From: Halalkaliarchaeum desulfuricum
GTDB taxonomy: Archaea > Halobacteriota > Halobacteria > Halobacteriales > Haloferacaceae
Length of the DNA: 64,000 bases
Assembly: GCF_002952775.1 (NCBI RefSeq)
Contig: NZ_CP025066.1
Location: forward strand, 2,294,001-2,358,000
Direction: 5' to 3'
The notes under the pieces were generated by a model, which worked only from the letters and a program-made list of their open reading frames with translations, made no database searches and had not been told where the DNA came from. Positions 42,376-51,955 of the stretch are shown here, in pieces (within the stretch, counting starts at the first letter, position 1; each line of letters opens with the position of its first letter). The position numbers were made by a program, and so were the translations under genes.

Positions 42376-42687
42376 ATGTACCACCGGGCGAGTGACCGGG
42401 TCGAAAACGAACCTTGGCTCCATGAACTCGACCGCGCTGCCGACGACCTCGATGTCGGTCCTGACGCCCGGTCGACCGCAGTCGACCTCTTTCTGTCTCA
42501 TCTCCCCGAAGAGGAGCGCTCGAAACCAGCGGTCGCCGCGGCAGCACTGTACACGGGCGCGCTCGTGGCCGGCGAGGAGCGATCCCAGGCCGCCGTCGCC
42601 GACGCCATGGGCGTCGCCCGCCTGTCGATCCAGTCCCGCTGGAAGGAACTGCTCGCGGACGCCGGCTTCGAGCCGCCTACTTGGTGA
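42376..42687 (+). CDS. single cyclin-repeat TFB-like protein
   Basis: 103 residues. ARSTAVDLFLSHLPEEERSK, PAVAAAALYTGALVAGEERS and QAAVADAMGVARLSIQSRWK form one cyclin-like repeat as in transcription factor B, including the recognition-helix pattern VAxxxGVxxxSIQxRWKEL. The zinc ribbon and second repeat are absent. TTTATAAAC at about 42346-42354 places its start at 42376. It abuts the MFS gene (stop TGA directly followed by ATG), so they are co-transcribed. It may act as a small regulator rather than a full initiation factor. Confidence 0.78.
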   Translation: MYHRASDRVENEPWLHELDRAADDLDVGPDARSTAVDLFLSHLPEEERSKPAVAAAALYTGALVAGEERSQAAVADAMGVARLSIQSRWKELLADAGFEPPTW

Positions 42688-43893
42688 ATGAGCGATCACC
42701 CGAGCGCCGGATCCTCGGCGACGATCCCGTGGCGGTCCCGGACGCTGTACTTCGTCATTGCCAGTTCGCTGATCGGCGTGATGGGCGTGTCGCTCATCAG
42801 TCCGGTGTTGCCGGATCTCCGTCCCGTGTTTGGGGTCTCCGACTCCCAGGTGGGCCTTGTGATCACAGCCTACACGCTGCCGGGGATCTTCGTCACGCCG
42901 TTCATGGGACTCGTCGCCGATCGGGTCGGCCGCCGGAACACACTGGTTCCGCTGTTGCTCCTGTTCGGCGTCGCCGGCGCCGGAATCGCCTTCGTCGACA
43001 CCTTCCGGAGCCTGATCGCACTCCGGTTCCTGCAGGGGATCGGCGCCAGCGCACTCGTCACGCTGGCGATCACGATCGTCGGCGACGTCTACGAGGGGCC
43101 ACGCCGGAACGCAGTGATCGGATTCAACGGCAGCACGATCGGTGCCGGCGCCGCGATGTATCCCCTGATCGGCGGCGCACTCGCGACGATCCGGTGGTCC
43201 GTCCCGTTTTTGTTTTTCGGGATTGCCGTTCTCGTGGGTGTACTCGCGGCACTGTTACTCGAGGAGCCGGATATCGGGACTGCAACCGACGTGCGGACCT
43301 ACCTCTCGCGGCTCTGGGCGGTGCTTTTCCTCCCGGAGGCGCTGGCGATCTACCTCGCGATCTTCGTGGCGTTCAGCGTCTTTTATGGCGCGATCCTCAC
43401 TGCCTTGCCACTGCTTTTGAGTGACGAGTTCGGCCTCGGTGCGGGGCAGATCGGCCCCGTGTTGGCCATGGTTGCAGTCGCGAGCGCGACCGTCTCGTCC
43501 CAGTACGGCCGGATCTCGCAGTGGCGGTCCGCCTCGCAGCTCGTCGCGCTCGGGTTCATCGCCTACGGACTGAGTCTGATCGGGGTCTGGCTCGCGCCCT
43601 CGCCCGTCGCAGTCGGGGTGGCGCTGTTGGCGTTCGGCGTCGGGTTCGGGATCGTGATGCCGTCGATCGACACCACCGTCATCACGCTCGTTTCGGCGGA
43701 CCTACGGGCGGGCATGATGGGCATGCGGACCAGTCTACTGCGACTGGGACAGACGGTCGGGCCGATCGCGTTTACGTTCCTCGCGGAGGCGTTTTTCGTC
43801 ACGACCGTGGAGGGATACCGAACGCTCGTTTTCGGCTCCGGTGTCGTCGTCACGATCGGGGGAGCGGTCGCTTACCTGCTCCTCAGAGAATGA
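42688..43893 (+). CDS. MFS transporter
   Basis: 401 residues with twelve predicted membrane spans. The loop 2-3 motif GLVADRVGRRNTLVPLLLLF, RFLQGIGASALVTLAITIVG (motif C-like region) and the symmetric second half identify a major facilitator of the DHA/multidrug-efflux kind. The substrate is not determinable. It is transcribed with the TFB-like protein upstream, with no gap. Confidence 0.9.
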   Translation: MSDHPSAGSSATIPWRSRTLYFVIASSLIGVMGVSLISPVLPDLRPVFGVSDSQVGLVITAYTLPGIFVTPFMGLVADRVGRRNTLVPLLLLFGVAGAGIAFVDTFRSLIALRFLQGIGASALVTLAITIVGDVYEGPRRNAVIGFNGSTIGAGAAMYPLIGGALATIRWSVPFLFFGIAVLVGVLAALLLEEPDIGTATDVRTYLSRLWAVLFLPEALAIYLAIFVAFSVFYGAILTALPLLLSDEFGLGAGQIGPVLAMVAVASATVSSQYGRISQWRSASQLVALGFIAYGLSLIGVWLAPSPVAVGVALLAFGVGFGIVMPSIDTTVITLVSADLRAGMMGMRTSLLRLGQTVGPIAFTFLAEAFFVTTVEGYRTLVFGSGVVVTIGGAVAYLLLRE

Positions 43894-43904
43894 TCGCTAC
43901 CGGT

Positions 43905-44261
43905 TCAGTTTGTTCGGTTCTCGACGTCAGGTGAACCCATCAGATACACCGCTGTGAGCACGCAGACGGCGATGAGGAAGTCGAATCCGTGTTCGATGAA
44001 GTGGTGGGTAGTCATCGGAACGTGACCGTACAGTGTGCCGAAACCGACGAGCGATCGGACGAAGAGTGCGGAAACCGCGACCACGACCAGGAGATACGGG
44101 GTCGACCCCCGACGGAGGTATCCCGCCACGGCGAGCAGCAACACGAGACCGGTTCCGATCGTCGCGAGCGCGAGGACGAACAACAGCGACTCCGGCAGGT
44201 CGTAGGCACCACCGGCAACAACGGCGTGTTCGATCGCGAGTGGCGGCTCCGTACCTCTCAT
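43905..44261 (-). CDS. four-span haloarchaeal membrane protein
   Basis: 118 residues from ATG 44261 (MRGTEPPLAIEHAVVAGGAY). Spans are LPESLLFVLALATIGTGLVL, YLLVVVAVSALFVRSLVGFG and FDFLIAVCVLTAVYLMGS. The conserved-looking MTTHHFIEHGFDF histidine motif between spans 3 and 4 could bind a metal or heme. The family is known to me only as a haloarchaeal domain of unknown function. It converges on the MFS gene. Confidence 0.75.
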   Translation of the reverse strand: MRGTEPPLAIEHAVVAGGAYDLPESLLFVLALATIGTGLVLLLAVAGYLRRGSTPYLLVVVAVSALFVRSLVGFGTLYGHVPMTTHHFIEHGFDFLIAVCVLTAVYLMGSPDVENRTN

Positions 44262-44380
44262 CGGTTCTCGTTTCACCCACGGAACTATATGTGTCACGCT
44301 GTGTTCTGACGGCGACACACTGTGTTAGGTCGCGAACGACACACTGACGCCGCACCCGATCGTATCCCGATTTGAAACGA

Positions 44381-44968
44381 ATGTACGAGGTCGAACTGAA
44401 GGTACCGGCGGCACACGAGACCGTTCGCGACCGCCTCGAGTCGATGGAACTGTCGCGGGAAACGTACGTCGAACAGACTGACACGTACTACGACGCACCA
44501 CACCGCGAGTTCGCCGAAACCGACGAAGCGCTGCGTATCCGGCGGGTGCGGCGGCTCGATTCCGGCAATAACGACGGAATGGGGAACGCAAATGGTCGCG
44601 AGGAGGACGACTGCGTGACGCTCACCTACAAGGGACCGCTCGTCGACGACACCTCGAAAACGAGAGAGGAACGCGAGACGGACGTGATCGACGGCGAGGA
44701 ACTGGCCGGGATCCTCACCAGCCTCGGGTTCGAACCGGCGGCAACTGTAGAGAAGCGCCGTGAGGTGTTCACTGTCGACGGATACACGGTGACCCTCGAC
44801 GACGTGTCCGAGCTCGGAGAGTTCGTGGAAGTCGAAGGCGAGGCTGAACAGGCCGACCTCGAGACCGTCCGGGAGGGAGCATTCGAAGTCCTCGAATCGA
44901 TCGGACTCGATCCGGATGACGGAATACGGACGTCGTATCTGGAACTCCTTCTCGAACCGAACCCATAA
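44381..44968 (+). CDS. cyaB: CYTH-domain enzyme (class IV adenylate cyclase type)
   Basis: 195 residues. The EVELK signature (ExExK) is at residues 3-7, followed by QTDTYYDAPHREFAETDEAL RIRR, VTLTYKGPL-like, RREVFTVDGYTVTLDDVSEL GEFVEVE and a C-terminal SYLELLLE: a complete tunnel-fold CYTH domain. Archaeal members either make cAMP or hydrolyse triphosphates such as thiamine triphosphate. ATG at 44381 begins MYEVELK, as in the family. No operon partner. Confidence 0.9.
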   Translation: MYEVELKVPAAHETVRDRLESMELSRETYVEQTDTYYDAPHREFAETDEALRIRRVRRLDSGNNDGMGNANGREEDDCVTLTYKGPLVDDTSKTREERETDVIDGEELAGILTSLGFEPAATVEKRREVFTVDGYTVTLDDVSELGEFVEVEGEAEQADLETVREGAFEVLESIGLDPDDGIRTSYLELLLEPNP

Positions 44969-45021
44969 ACTGAAGGCCGCTGAAAGAAACTACGAGTAGA
45001 ACACCGGATCTGGTACGAACG

Positions 45022-46218
45022 ATGGTCGACGCAGGGACACTCGCGCTGGTTGCCATCGCCCTCGCGGCGAGCTTTTTTGCAGCGTGGACGATCGGCGCTG
45101 GTTCGACCGGTGCGACGCCGTTCGCGCCGGCAGTCGGCGCCAACGCGATCACGACGATGCGCGCCGCCCTCGTCGTCGGCCTGCTGTCGTTTGCCGGCGC
45201 CGTGTTGCAGGGGGCTGCAGTCACGGAGACGGTCGGTCGAGGGCTGGTCACCGACATAACCCTGTCACCGCTGGCGGCGACGGTGGCGCTCACGATCGCC
45301 GCCGTTTACATCGCTGCCGGCGTGTTCAAGGGGTATCCGATCGCGACGGCGTTTGCCATCACTGGAAGCGTCGTCGGGGTCGGCCTGGCGATGGGGGGCG
45401 GACCGGCGTGGGGACGATACGCCGAGATCGGCCTCTACTGGCTACTGACTCCCGTCTTCGTCGCGCCGGCCTCCTACGTGACGACGAAACTGTTGCGAAG
45501 CGAGCGAACCTCCGAACTGTACGTCCTCGCCGCGCTCGCCGGTGTCGTCGGCGTGGTGATTGCCAACATGGAGTTTCTGCTGCTCGGGCCGCCCGGGGAA
45601 CAGGCCTCGATCGCCGGCAGCGTCGCGGCCGGACTCCCGGGAGGACCCACGGTCGGCACGGCGGCAGTCACCGTCGGGATCGCGGGGATACTTGCGCTCG
45701 TCGTCGGGCGCGCCGTTGCGTACGATCCGGTGGCCGCCCAACGGTGGTTCCTGCTCGCGCTCGGGGCGCTGGTGGCGTTCACCGCCGGGGGCGGAAAGGT
45801 CGGCCTCGCGGTCGGACCGCTTTTGCCCCTCCTCGACGGGCTCGTTGCGGGCGACGCTATCACCCCGACGCTCGTCTTCGGCGGAATCGGGATGCTGCTG
45901 GGTGCGTGGATGGTGTCCGCGCGGATGATAAAGGCGCTCTCGCAGGACTACTCCTCGCTGGGGCCGCGGCGATCCGTCGGCGTGTTGATCCCCTCGTTCG
46001 TCATCGCCCAGATCGGCATCTTCTACGGGATCCCGATGTCGTTCAACGAGATTTTCATCAGCGCGATCCTGGGAACCGGCTACGCCGTGGGAAGCGAAGC
46101 TGTAAGCCACAAGAAGATGGCGTACACCGCTCTCGCGTGGATCGGATCGCTCGTGTTCTCGCTTTTCGTCGGCTACGGCGTCTACTGGGGAATCAGCTCC
46201 GTGCTGGGAGTCGCCTGA
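45022..46218 (+). CDS. PiT-family inorganic phosphate transporter
   Basis: 398 residues with about ten spans. The N-terminal repeat has AWTIGAGSTGATPFAPAVGA NAI and the later half PMSFNEIFISAILGTGYAVG; the paired 'GANAIT/NEIF' signatures mark PiT permeases, which import phosphate with a cation. The protein is single-gene, with no PhoU-like partner beside it. Confidence 0.88.
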   Translation: MVDAGTLALVAIALAASFFAAWTIGAGSTGATPFAPAVGANAITTMRAALVVGLLSFAGAVLQGAAVTETVGRGLVTDITLSPLAATVALTIAAVYIAAGVFKGYPIATAFAITGSVVGVGLAMGGGPAWGRYAEIGLYWLLTPVFVAPASYVTTKLLRSERTSELYVLAALAGVVGVVIANMEFLLLGPPGEQASIAGSVAAGLPGGPTVGTAAVTVGIAGILALVVGRAVAYDPVAAQRWFLLALGALVAFTAGGGKVGLAVGPLLPLLDGLVAGDAITPTLVFGGIGMLLGAWMVSARMIKALSQDYSSLGPRRSVGVLIPSFVIAQIGIFYGIPMSFNEIFISAILGTGYAVGSEAVSHKKMAYTALAWIGSLVFSLFVGYGVYWGISSVLGVA

Positions 46219-46273
46219 AACGGATCGACCGTCGATCGGTCTCGATTTATCCGAAGACGGTTGCGGTTGTAGT

Positions 46274-46777
46274 ATGGCGCCAGATAACTCCGAGAACGGA
46301 ATCGAGTACGAGCCGATCGGTGTCATCCACACGCCGTACGACTCGCTGGAAGGAATGCCGATTCAGCCAACCGGCGCCCGGGGAACCCGCGGTACCGTTG
46401 TCCTCGACGAAGAGTACGCCGACGGGCTGGCCGACCTCGAGGGGTTCTCCCACTGTTATTTGCTCTATCATTTCCACGGCTCCGACGGCGACGCCAGAAC
46501 GACCGTCGAGCCGTTCCTGAACGCTTCGGAACGCGGACTGTTCTCCACTCGAGCACCGCGGCGACCGAACGCGATCGGGCTGTCGGTGGTCCGGATCGAA
46601 TCCGTCGACGGATCCACGCTGAAAGTACGGGACGTAGACGTGCTCGACGGAACGCCACTGTTGGACATCAAACCGTTCGTCCCTGCATTCGACGTTCCGA
46701 GTGAAGTAGAGGCGGGGTGGATCGACGAAGCCGACGAGGATCCGGAACGCCGGCGGTCTGACGATCGGTTTCTGTAA
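46274..46777 (+). CDS. trmO: tRNA t6A37 N6-methyltransferase TrmO
   Basis: 167 residues. YEPIGVIHTPYDSLEGMPIQ, GTVVLDEEYADGLADLEGFS, HCYLLYHFH, FSTRAPRRPNAIGLSVVRIE and LDIKPFVPAFD are the full set of TrmO/TsaA (UPF0066) motifs; RAPRRPNAIGLS binds S-adenosylmethionine. It methylates N6-threonylcarbamoyladenosine at position 37 of certain tRNAs. Confidence 0.92.
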   Translation: MAPDNSENGIEYEPIGVIHTPYDSLEGMPIQPTGARGTRGTVVLDEEYADGLADLEGFSHCYLLYHFHGSDGDARTTVEPFLNASERGLFSTRAPRRPNAIGLSVVRIESVDGSTLKVRDVDVLDGTPLLDIKPFVPAFDVPSEVEAGWIDEADEDPERRRSDDRFL

Positions 46778-46867
46778 TTCGACTCGTACCAACTGAGGCA
46801 GGGTTTATGTCTTTGACCCGACGTACCGCGGTGGATTTAAATAGTGTAAGATAGTGAAGGTTCTACT

Positions 46868-48541
46868 ATGCGGCGCAATAGCACGGTACGACGGCGAAAG
46901 ATTCTTCGAATGACCGGCGCCTCCGCAGCTTCGGCTGGAATTCTGTCCATCGCCGGCTGTGTGGGCGAGGAAGAGGAGGACCCGGACGACCCTGACGACC
47001 CTGACGACCCTGACGACCCTGACGACCCGGATGATCCGGACGATCCTGTCGATGAACTCGACGAGATCACGATCACGCTCTCGCAGTTCCCCGACACGAT
47101 CGACCCGCTCGATCACATCACCGGCGACTACTTCGACATATACGATCACATTTACGAACCGCTGTTCGACTTCGAGCCCGGCGAAGGGATCTTCCCCCGC
47201 GTCGCCGAGGAGTGGGAAGCACAGGGCGACGGAACGACACACGTCTATCTCCGGGACGACGTTGTGTTCCACAACGGCGATCCTTTGACTGCCGGGGACG
47301 TAGCATGGACGATCAACCGAACCGTCGATCCGGAGAAGGGAGTTCCCAGCCCGATCGGAACCTTCGGACTCGGATCGATCGAGGGAGCCGAAGCCGTCGA
47401 CGACACCACGGTGGCGATCAATTACGGTGCCGCCCCGGGACTCGCGGAGTTCGAGTTCGGTAACTACGCGAGAGCGATCAACAGGGACTGGGCGATCGAA
47501 CAGCACGACGCCGAAAACGAGGCGATCTCGGGGGCGGATGCTGAGAACTTCAACGGAACCGGTCCCTACGAGGTCGTGGAGTTCGAATCCGGTGTCGAAG
47601 TCGTCGTCGAAGCGTTCGACGACTACTGGGGTCCCGACCCCCCGTTCGAGCGGATCACGTTCAACGCGGACGGCGAATCCAGCGGCCGCGCCGCCGCAAT
47701 CGAAACCGGCGAGGCTGACGTCACAATAAACATCCTGCCGGAGGACGTCGCCACGATCAACCAGGCTCCCGACGCCGAGGTCAGGAACGTGACGAGTTTC
47801 CGGACCGTCTTCTGTCCGATGAAGAACACGGTCCCGCCGTTCGACAGCCAGGAGTTCCGGCAGGCGATGAACTACGCGGTCGACAACGAGGAGATCGTCA
47901 GCACGATCCTCTCCGGGTTCGGCGAACCCCGGGGCCAGCCCGTCTCGCCCGGAATCAACGGATTCAACCCGGACATCGAACCGTACGAGCAGGACATCGG
48001 AATGGCCGAGAGCCTCGTCGAGGAGAGCGGGTACGGCGACGTGGAGATCGAGCTGTACGCGCCTTCAGGTCGGTATCTCAACGACGCCGAAATCGGTGAG
48101 ACTGTCGCAGACCAGATCGACCAGCTCGACAACGTGAACTGCGAGGCGAACATCGTCGAGTTCGGGGTCGTCTCGGACGCGAACCAGGCCGGCGTCGATC
48201 CCGACGAGTTCGAAGACACCTGGGAGATCCCGTTCTACATGATCGGGTGGGGCGTCATCACCGGCGACACCGACTACGGCGTCCAGGGCTTCTTTACGAT
48301 CCCGGACAACCCGAACCGGACGTTCGACGACGAGGAGCTCAGCGACGCGATCCTCGAGAGCCAGCAGATCCAGGATCCCGACGACCGGCGCGAACAGCTC
48401 GAGTACGTCAACGAACTGGCCCACGAGAAGGCGCCGTTCGTCTACCTGCACACCCAGGAGAGCATCTACGGCGTCAACGAGCAAATACAGTGGGAGCCCC
48501 GCGAGGACGAAACCATCTACACCTGGGAGATGGACACGTAA
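46868..48541 (+). CDS. dipeptide/oligopeptide ABC transporter substrate-binding lipoprotein
   Basis: 557 residues. MRRNSTVRRRKILRMTGASA ASAG..., a twin-arginine signal, ends in the lipobox SIAGC. It is followed by a DPD-repeat linker (about residues 38-60, built from a 9-bp DNA repeat at 46980-47040). The solute-binding family 5 body has YEPLFDFEPGEGIFPRVAEE WE, HVYLRDDVVFHNGDPLTAGD V and NYAVDNEEIVSTILSGFGEP. It starts a five-gene import operon and should capture peptides or a related solute such as a glycoside. TTTAAATAG lies about 30 bases before the ATG. Confidence 0.92.
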   Translation: MRRNSTVRRRKILRMTGASAASAGILSIAGCVGEEEEDPDDPDDPDDPDDPDDPDDPDDPVDELDEITITLSQFPDTIDPLDHITGDYFDIYDHIYEPLFDFEPGEGIFPRVAEEWEAQGDGTTHVYLRDDVVFHNGDPLTAGDVAWTINRTVDPEKGVPSPIGTFGLGSIEGAEAVDDTTVAINYGAAPGLAEFEFGNYARAINRDWAIEQHDAENEAISGADAENFNGTGPYEVVEFESGVEVVVEAFDDYWGPDPPFERITFNADGESSGRAAAIETGEADVTINILPEDVATINQAPDAEVRNVTSFRTVFCPMKNTVPPFDSQEFRQAMNYAVDNEEIVSTILSGFGEPRGQPVSPGINGFNPDIEPYEQDIGMAESLVEESGYGDVEIELYAPSGRYLNDAEIGETVADQIDQLDNVNCEANIVEFGVVSDANQAGVDPDEFEDTWEIPFYMIGWGVITGDTDYGVQGFFTIPDNPNRTFDDEELSDAILESQQIQDPDDRREQLEYVNELAHEKAPFVYLHTQESIYGVNEQIQWEPREDETIYTWEMDT

Positions 48542-48664
48542 GTCGCGACGGGGAGGAGCTCTCCGAAACGGACGGACCGAACGGAACGAATCGGAGGCCT
48601 CACACCGCCAACGCTCTCCCCGAAACGAAAGCATAAACAACGTCGACTATCGTCATGAACTCCT

Positions 48665-49741
48665 ATGTCGCTCGGTAAATTTCTGGTTCGTCGGATCCTC
48701 CAGGGTGTGTTCGTCATCTGGGGGGTAGTGACGATCCTGTTCGGACTTCGTGCGGTCTCGCCGGGCGATCCCGCGAACCTGATGCTTGCCGAGGGCGCCA
48801 CACAGGATCTCGTCGAACAGGTGCGACGGGAGGAAGGGCTCGACGAACCGATTTACGTCCAGTACTTCGACTACCTCCAGGGGCTCGTCGTCGGCGACTT
48901 CGGGTACTCCTGGCAGTCGAACAGGGAAGTCGAGGCGATGGTGATAGAGCGGATTCCGGCGACGGTCGAACTCGCTGTCGCAGCGACGATCGTCGCGATC
49001 GTCATCGCGATCCCGCTGGGCGTCATCTCGGCGACGCGTCGTAACCAGCCGTCGGACTACGGGGCGACGCTGTTTTCGCTGCTCGGGATCAGCACGCCCA
49101 ACTTCTGGCTCGGACTCATGCTGATCCTCGTGTTCGGCGTCTGGTTCGGGATCCCCTACCCGACGTTCGGGACGTCCGCGATCGGGATTCTCGGAGTCAC
49201 CATTCCGTATCCGTCGTCGATCTGGTACGGGATGATCGAATTCCCCACGGGCAGACGGGGACCGAGTTTCGCCGACGCCGCACTCGCCATCGTCTCGAGC
49301 GGTTCGCTCTCGGAGATGGGGACCTGGCTAAAACACATCACTCTGCCGGCACTCACGCTCGGAACGTACTTCACGGCGCTGATCACCCGTCTCACCCGGA
49401 GCGGCATGGTCGACGAACTCGGCAAACCGTACGTCACCGCGACGGAGGCGAAGGGACTTCCGCTGGTTCTCATCCGGTACAAGCACGTCCTGCGCAACAC
49501 GATGATTCCGATCATTACCGTTCTCGGCCTCCAGATGGGAACGCTACTGGGTGGCGCGGTCATCACCGAAACCGTGTTCAACTGGCCGGGACTCGGGTTG
49601 CGGCTCATCGACGCGATAGACATGCGCGACTGGCCGCTGATGCAGGGGATCGTCGTGTTCATCGCACTCGCGTTCGTGACGATCAACATCCTCGTCGACG
49701 CGGTGTACGCGTCTCTCGACCCACAGGTGAGCGAAGAATGA
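48665..49741 (+). CDS. ABC transporter permease (DppB type)
   Basis: 358 residues. MSLGKFLVRRILQGVFVIWG begins the first span, FGLRAVSPGDPANLMLAEGA the periplasmic-side loop, and GLPLVLIRYKHVLRNTMIPI the coupling helix region of oligopeptide permeases. About 120 bases separate it from the binding protein; it overlaps the next permease by 4 bases (ATGA). Confidence 0.92.
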   Translation: MSLGKFLVRRILQGVFVIWGVVTILFGLRAVSPGDPANLMLAEGATQDLVEQVRREEGLDEPIYVQYFDYLQGLVVGDFGYSWQSNREVEAMVIERIPATVELAVAATIVAIVIAIPLGVISATRRNQPSDYGATLFSLLGISTPNFWLGLMLILVFGVWFGIPYPTFGTSAIGILGVTIPYPSSIWYGMIEFPTGRRGPSFADAALAIVSSGSLSEMGTWLKHITLPALTLGTYFTALITRLTRSGMVDELGKPYVTATEAKGLPLVLIRYKHVLRNTMIPIITVLGLQMGTLLGGAVITETVFNWPGLGLRLIDAIDMRDWPLMQGIVVFIALAFVTINILVDAVYASLDPQVSEE

Positions 49742-50739
49742 TATCGCGAAGAGTCAAATCCAACCTCCGACAGACGTTCTCGGAGAGTCTGCTTCCGAAG
49801 ATCGGGCTGTTCTTGCTGGTCGCGATCGTCCTCATGGCGGTGTTCGCGCCGATTCTCGCGACCCACGACCCGACCCGCACGGGCCATTACAACGAACATG
49901 GGGCGGAGTACCCACCAGTAGGGCACACTTACGACACGCAGGTCGCACAGGAGGGAGAAATCGTCGATGTGACAGTTGAACCGACCGCAGAGCACGTGCT
50001 CGGTACCAACAACGTCGGACAGGACGTCTACTCCCGGTTCGTTTACGGTGCCCGAGTCTCGATGCTGGTGGGCATCACGGCGACGATTATGGCGCTTTTC
50101 ATCGGCGTGCCGATCGGTCTGGTCGCGGGCTACTACGGCGGACGGGTCGATGACGCGCTGATGCGGGTGGCAGACACCATGCTCGCGTTCCCCGCGCTCG
50201 TGCTCGCGCTGGCGCTCATCGGGGTGTTCGGTGAATCCCCGATACAGGTCCCCGATCCGATCGTAATGGCGGGGTTCGCCGAGGGAATGCCCGAAACCAT
50301 ACCGATTCCCGGTACCGTCACGATCGTCTCTGCGCTCGTGATATGGGTGTGGTTCGCACGCGTGGCCCGCGGGGAGGCGCTGTCGCTTCGCAACCAGGAG
50401 TACGTCAAGGCGGCGCGGAGTTTCGGGACGAGTCACCGGGAGATCCTGCGCAAACACATCCTCCCGAACAGTCTCACGCCGATCATCGTGCTCGCGACGA
50501 TCCAGGTGGCGGTGATCGTCCTGCTCGAGGCGTCGCTTGCGTATCTCGGCTTCTCGGGAACGACCCTCTCGTGGGGGTACGAGATCGAACGGGGCCAGGA
50601 CGTCCTCCGAACCAGACCGTGGGTTTCGATCTTCCCCGGAATCGGAATCATGCTCGCGATCATCAGCGTGAACCTGCTGGGCGACTGGTTCCGGGACGCG
50701 CTCGACCCCAACATCGAAGGGAGCGAACGAGGTGCCTGA
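49738..50739 (+). CDS. ABC transporter permease (DppC type)
   Basis: 333 residues. The DppC-type features are the early HDPTRTGHYNEHGAEYPPVG, HVLGTNNVGQDVYSRFVYGA, and the EAA loop RNQEYVKAARSFGTSHREIL, before GDWFRDALDPNIEGSERGA. It forms the membrane channel with the preceding permease. A longer than usual extracellular loop after the first span is rich in acidic residues. Confidence 0.92.
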   Translation: MISRRVKSNLRQTFSESLLPKIGLFLLVAIVLMAVFAPILATHDPTRTGHYNEHGAEYPPVGHTYDTQVAQEGEIVDVTVEPTAEHVLGTNNVGQDVYSRFVYGARVSMLVGITATIMALFIGVPIGLVAGYYGGRVDDALMRVADTMLAFPALVLALALIGVFGESPIQVPDPIVMAGFAEGMPETIPIPGTVTIVSALVIWVWFARVARGEALSLRNQEYVKAARSFGTSHREILRKHILPNSLTPIIVLATIQVAVIVLLEASLAYLGFSGTTLSWGYEIERGQDVLRTRPWVSIFPGIGIMLAIISVNLLGDWFRDALDPNIEGSERGA

Positions 50740-50740
50740 C

Positions 50741-51955
50741 ATGAGTGAAGAAATCCTCCGCATCGACGGCCTTTCCACTCGGTTTTTCACCGCCGAAGGA
50801 CAGGTCAACGCCGTCTCGGACGTGAGCCTGACGATAGAACGGGAGGAGGTGTTCGGCATCGTCGGCGAAAGCGGTAGCGGAAAAAGCGTCACTGCACTAT
50901 CGCTCATGGATCTCGTCGAGTCACCCGGCGAGATCACCGACGGCAGGATCGAATACCGCAGCGAGTCGCTCGCGAACAGCCTTCACGAGAGTCATCCGGA
51001 CGCCGTCGACGGCGAATTCGTCGATCTGTTGTCCGTCCCTGAGGAGGTCCGTCGGTCGCTGCGAGGATCCTCGTTCAGCATGATCTTTCAGGACCCCGAA
51101 AGCAGCTTCAACCCGAGCCTTACCGTCGGCGAGCAGATCGCCGAGGCCGTCGAGGTCCAGCGTCGCGCGAGGGCGAACCCACGATCCACACGGGCCAAAA
51201 CCAGTTCGGTCGAGTACTCGCTGTCGTCGCTTATCGCCTCGACGGTGCTTCCGTCACAGCGGTTCATCACCGAATCGAGTCGAGAGCGGGCGATCGAGTT
51301 GCTGGAACTCGTGGGCATTCCGGACCCAGTAAAGCGGGCCGACGAGTATCCACACCAGTACTCCGGGGGGATGCTCCAGCGTGCGATGATCGCTCAGGCG
51401 CTGGCCGGGGAGCCGGACGTGTTGATTGCCGACGAGCCGACGACCGCACTCGACGTGACGATCCAGGCGCAGGTACTCGACATCCTCGCGGATCTGCAGT
51501 CCGAGATCGGCATGACGATCGTTCTGATCACCCACAACCTCGGTGTCATCGCCAGGATGTGCGATCGCGTGGGGGTGATGTACGCCGGCGAGATCGTCGA
51601 ACGCGGAACGCTCGAGGACGTCTTCGAGGACCACGTCCACCCGTACACTCGGGGGCTTCTCGGCTCCGTTCCCGACCTCGAACACGTCGGCGGGCGGCTC
51701 GAGCCGATCGGCGGGAACGTTCCGAGCCTGCTGGACCACGAGTTGGGCAGCGGCTGTTACTTCGCGGACCGGTGTCCGAAGGCGATGGAGGAATGTCTCG
51801 AAAAACCACCGGAGTTCCGAGCCGAGGGAAGTGAGGAACACGTCGCGAAATGCTATCTCGCGGATCACTCCTACGATCCGGGGCGAGCGCTGGCAGACGA
51901 CCGAGCCGAAGGATCGTCCGAGGACGCTCCCGAGGAGGTTCCAACCGATGACTGA
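50741..51955 (+). CDS. ABC transporter ATP-binding protein (DppD type)
   Basis: 404 residues from ATG 50741. Walker [14 protein letters not shown]-loop [20 protein letters not shown], signature [14 protein letters not shown], Walker [15 protein letters not shown] and the H-loop ITHNLGV are intact. The oligopeptide C-terminal domain with cysteines ([21 protein letters not shown]) fits a 4Fe-4S or zinc site. An insertion of about 60 residues lies after the Q-loop ([20 protein letters not shown]). Its end overlaps the next gene by 8 bases. Confidence 0.92.
   Translation: MSEEILRIDGLSTRFFTAEGQVNAVSDVSLTIEREEVFGIVGESGSGKSVTALSLMDLVESPGEITDGRIEYRSESLANSLHESHPDAVDGEFVDLLSVPEEVRRSLRGSSFSMIFQDPESSFNPSLTVGEQIAEAVEVQRRARANPRSTRAKTSSVEYSLSSLIASTVLPSQRFITESSRERAIELLELVGIPDPVKRADEYPHQYSGGMLQRAMIAQALAGEPDVLIADEPTTALDVTIQAQVLDILADLQSEIGMTIVLITHNLGVIARMCDRVGVMYAGEIVERGTLEDVFEDHVHPYTRGLLGSVPDLEHVGGRLEPIGGNVPSLLDHELGSGCYFADRCPKAMEECLEKPPEFRAEGSEEHVAKCYLADHSYDPGRALADDRAEGSSEDAPEEVPTDD

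Noticed and set aside
46805-47506. 233-codon minus-strand frame with repeated Val-Arg-Val
   Set aside because: It is a shadow of the substrate-binding protein's DPD repeat and body; composition is not halophilic.
49156-50937. 593-codon minus-strand frame
   Set aside because: It is antisense to two permease genes and the start of an ATPase; no motif and rich in Arg/His.
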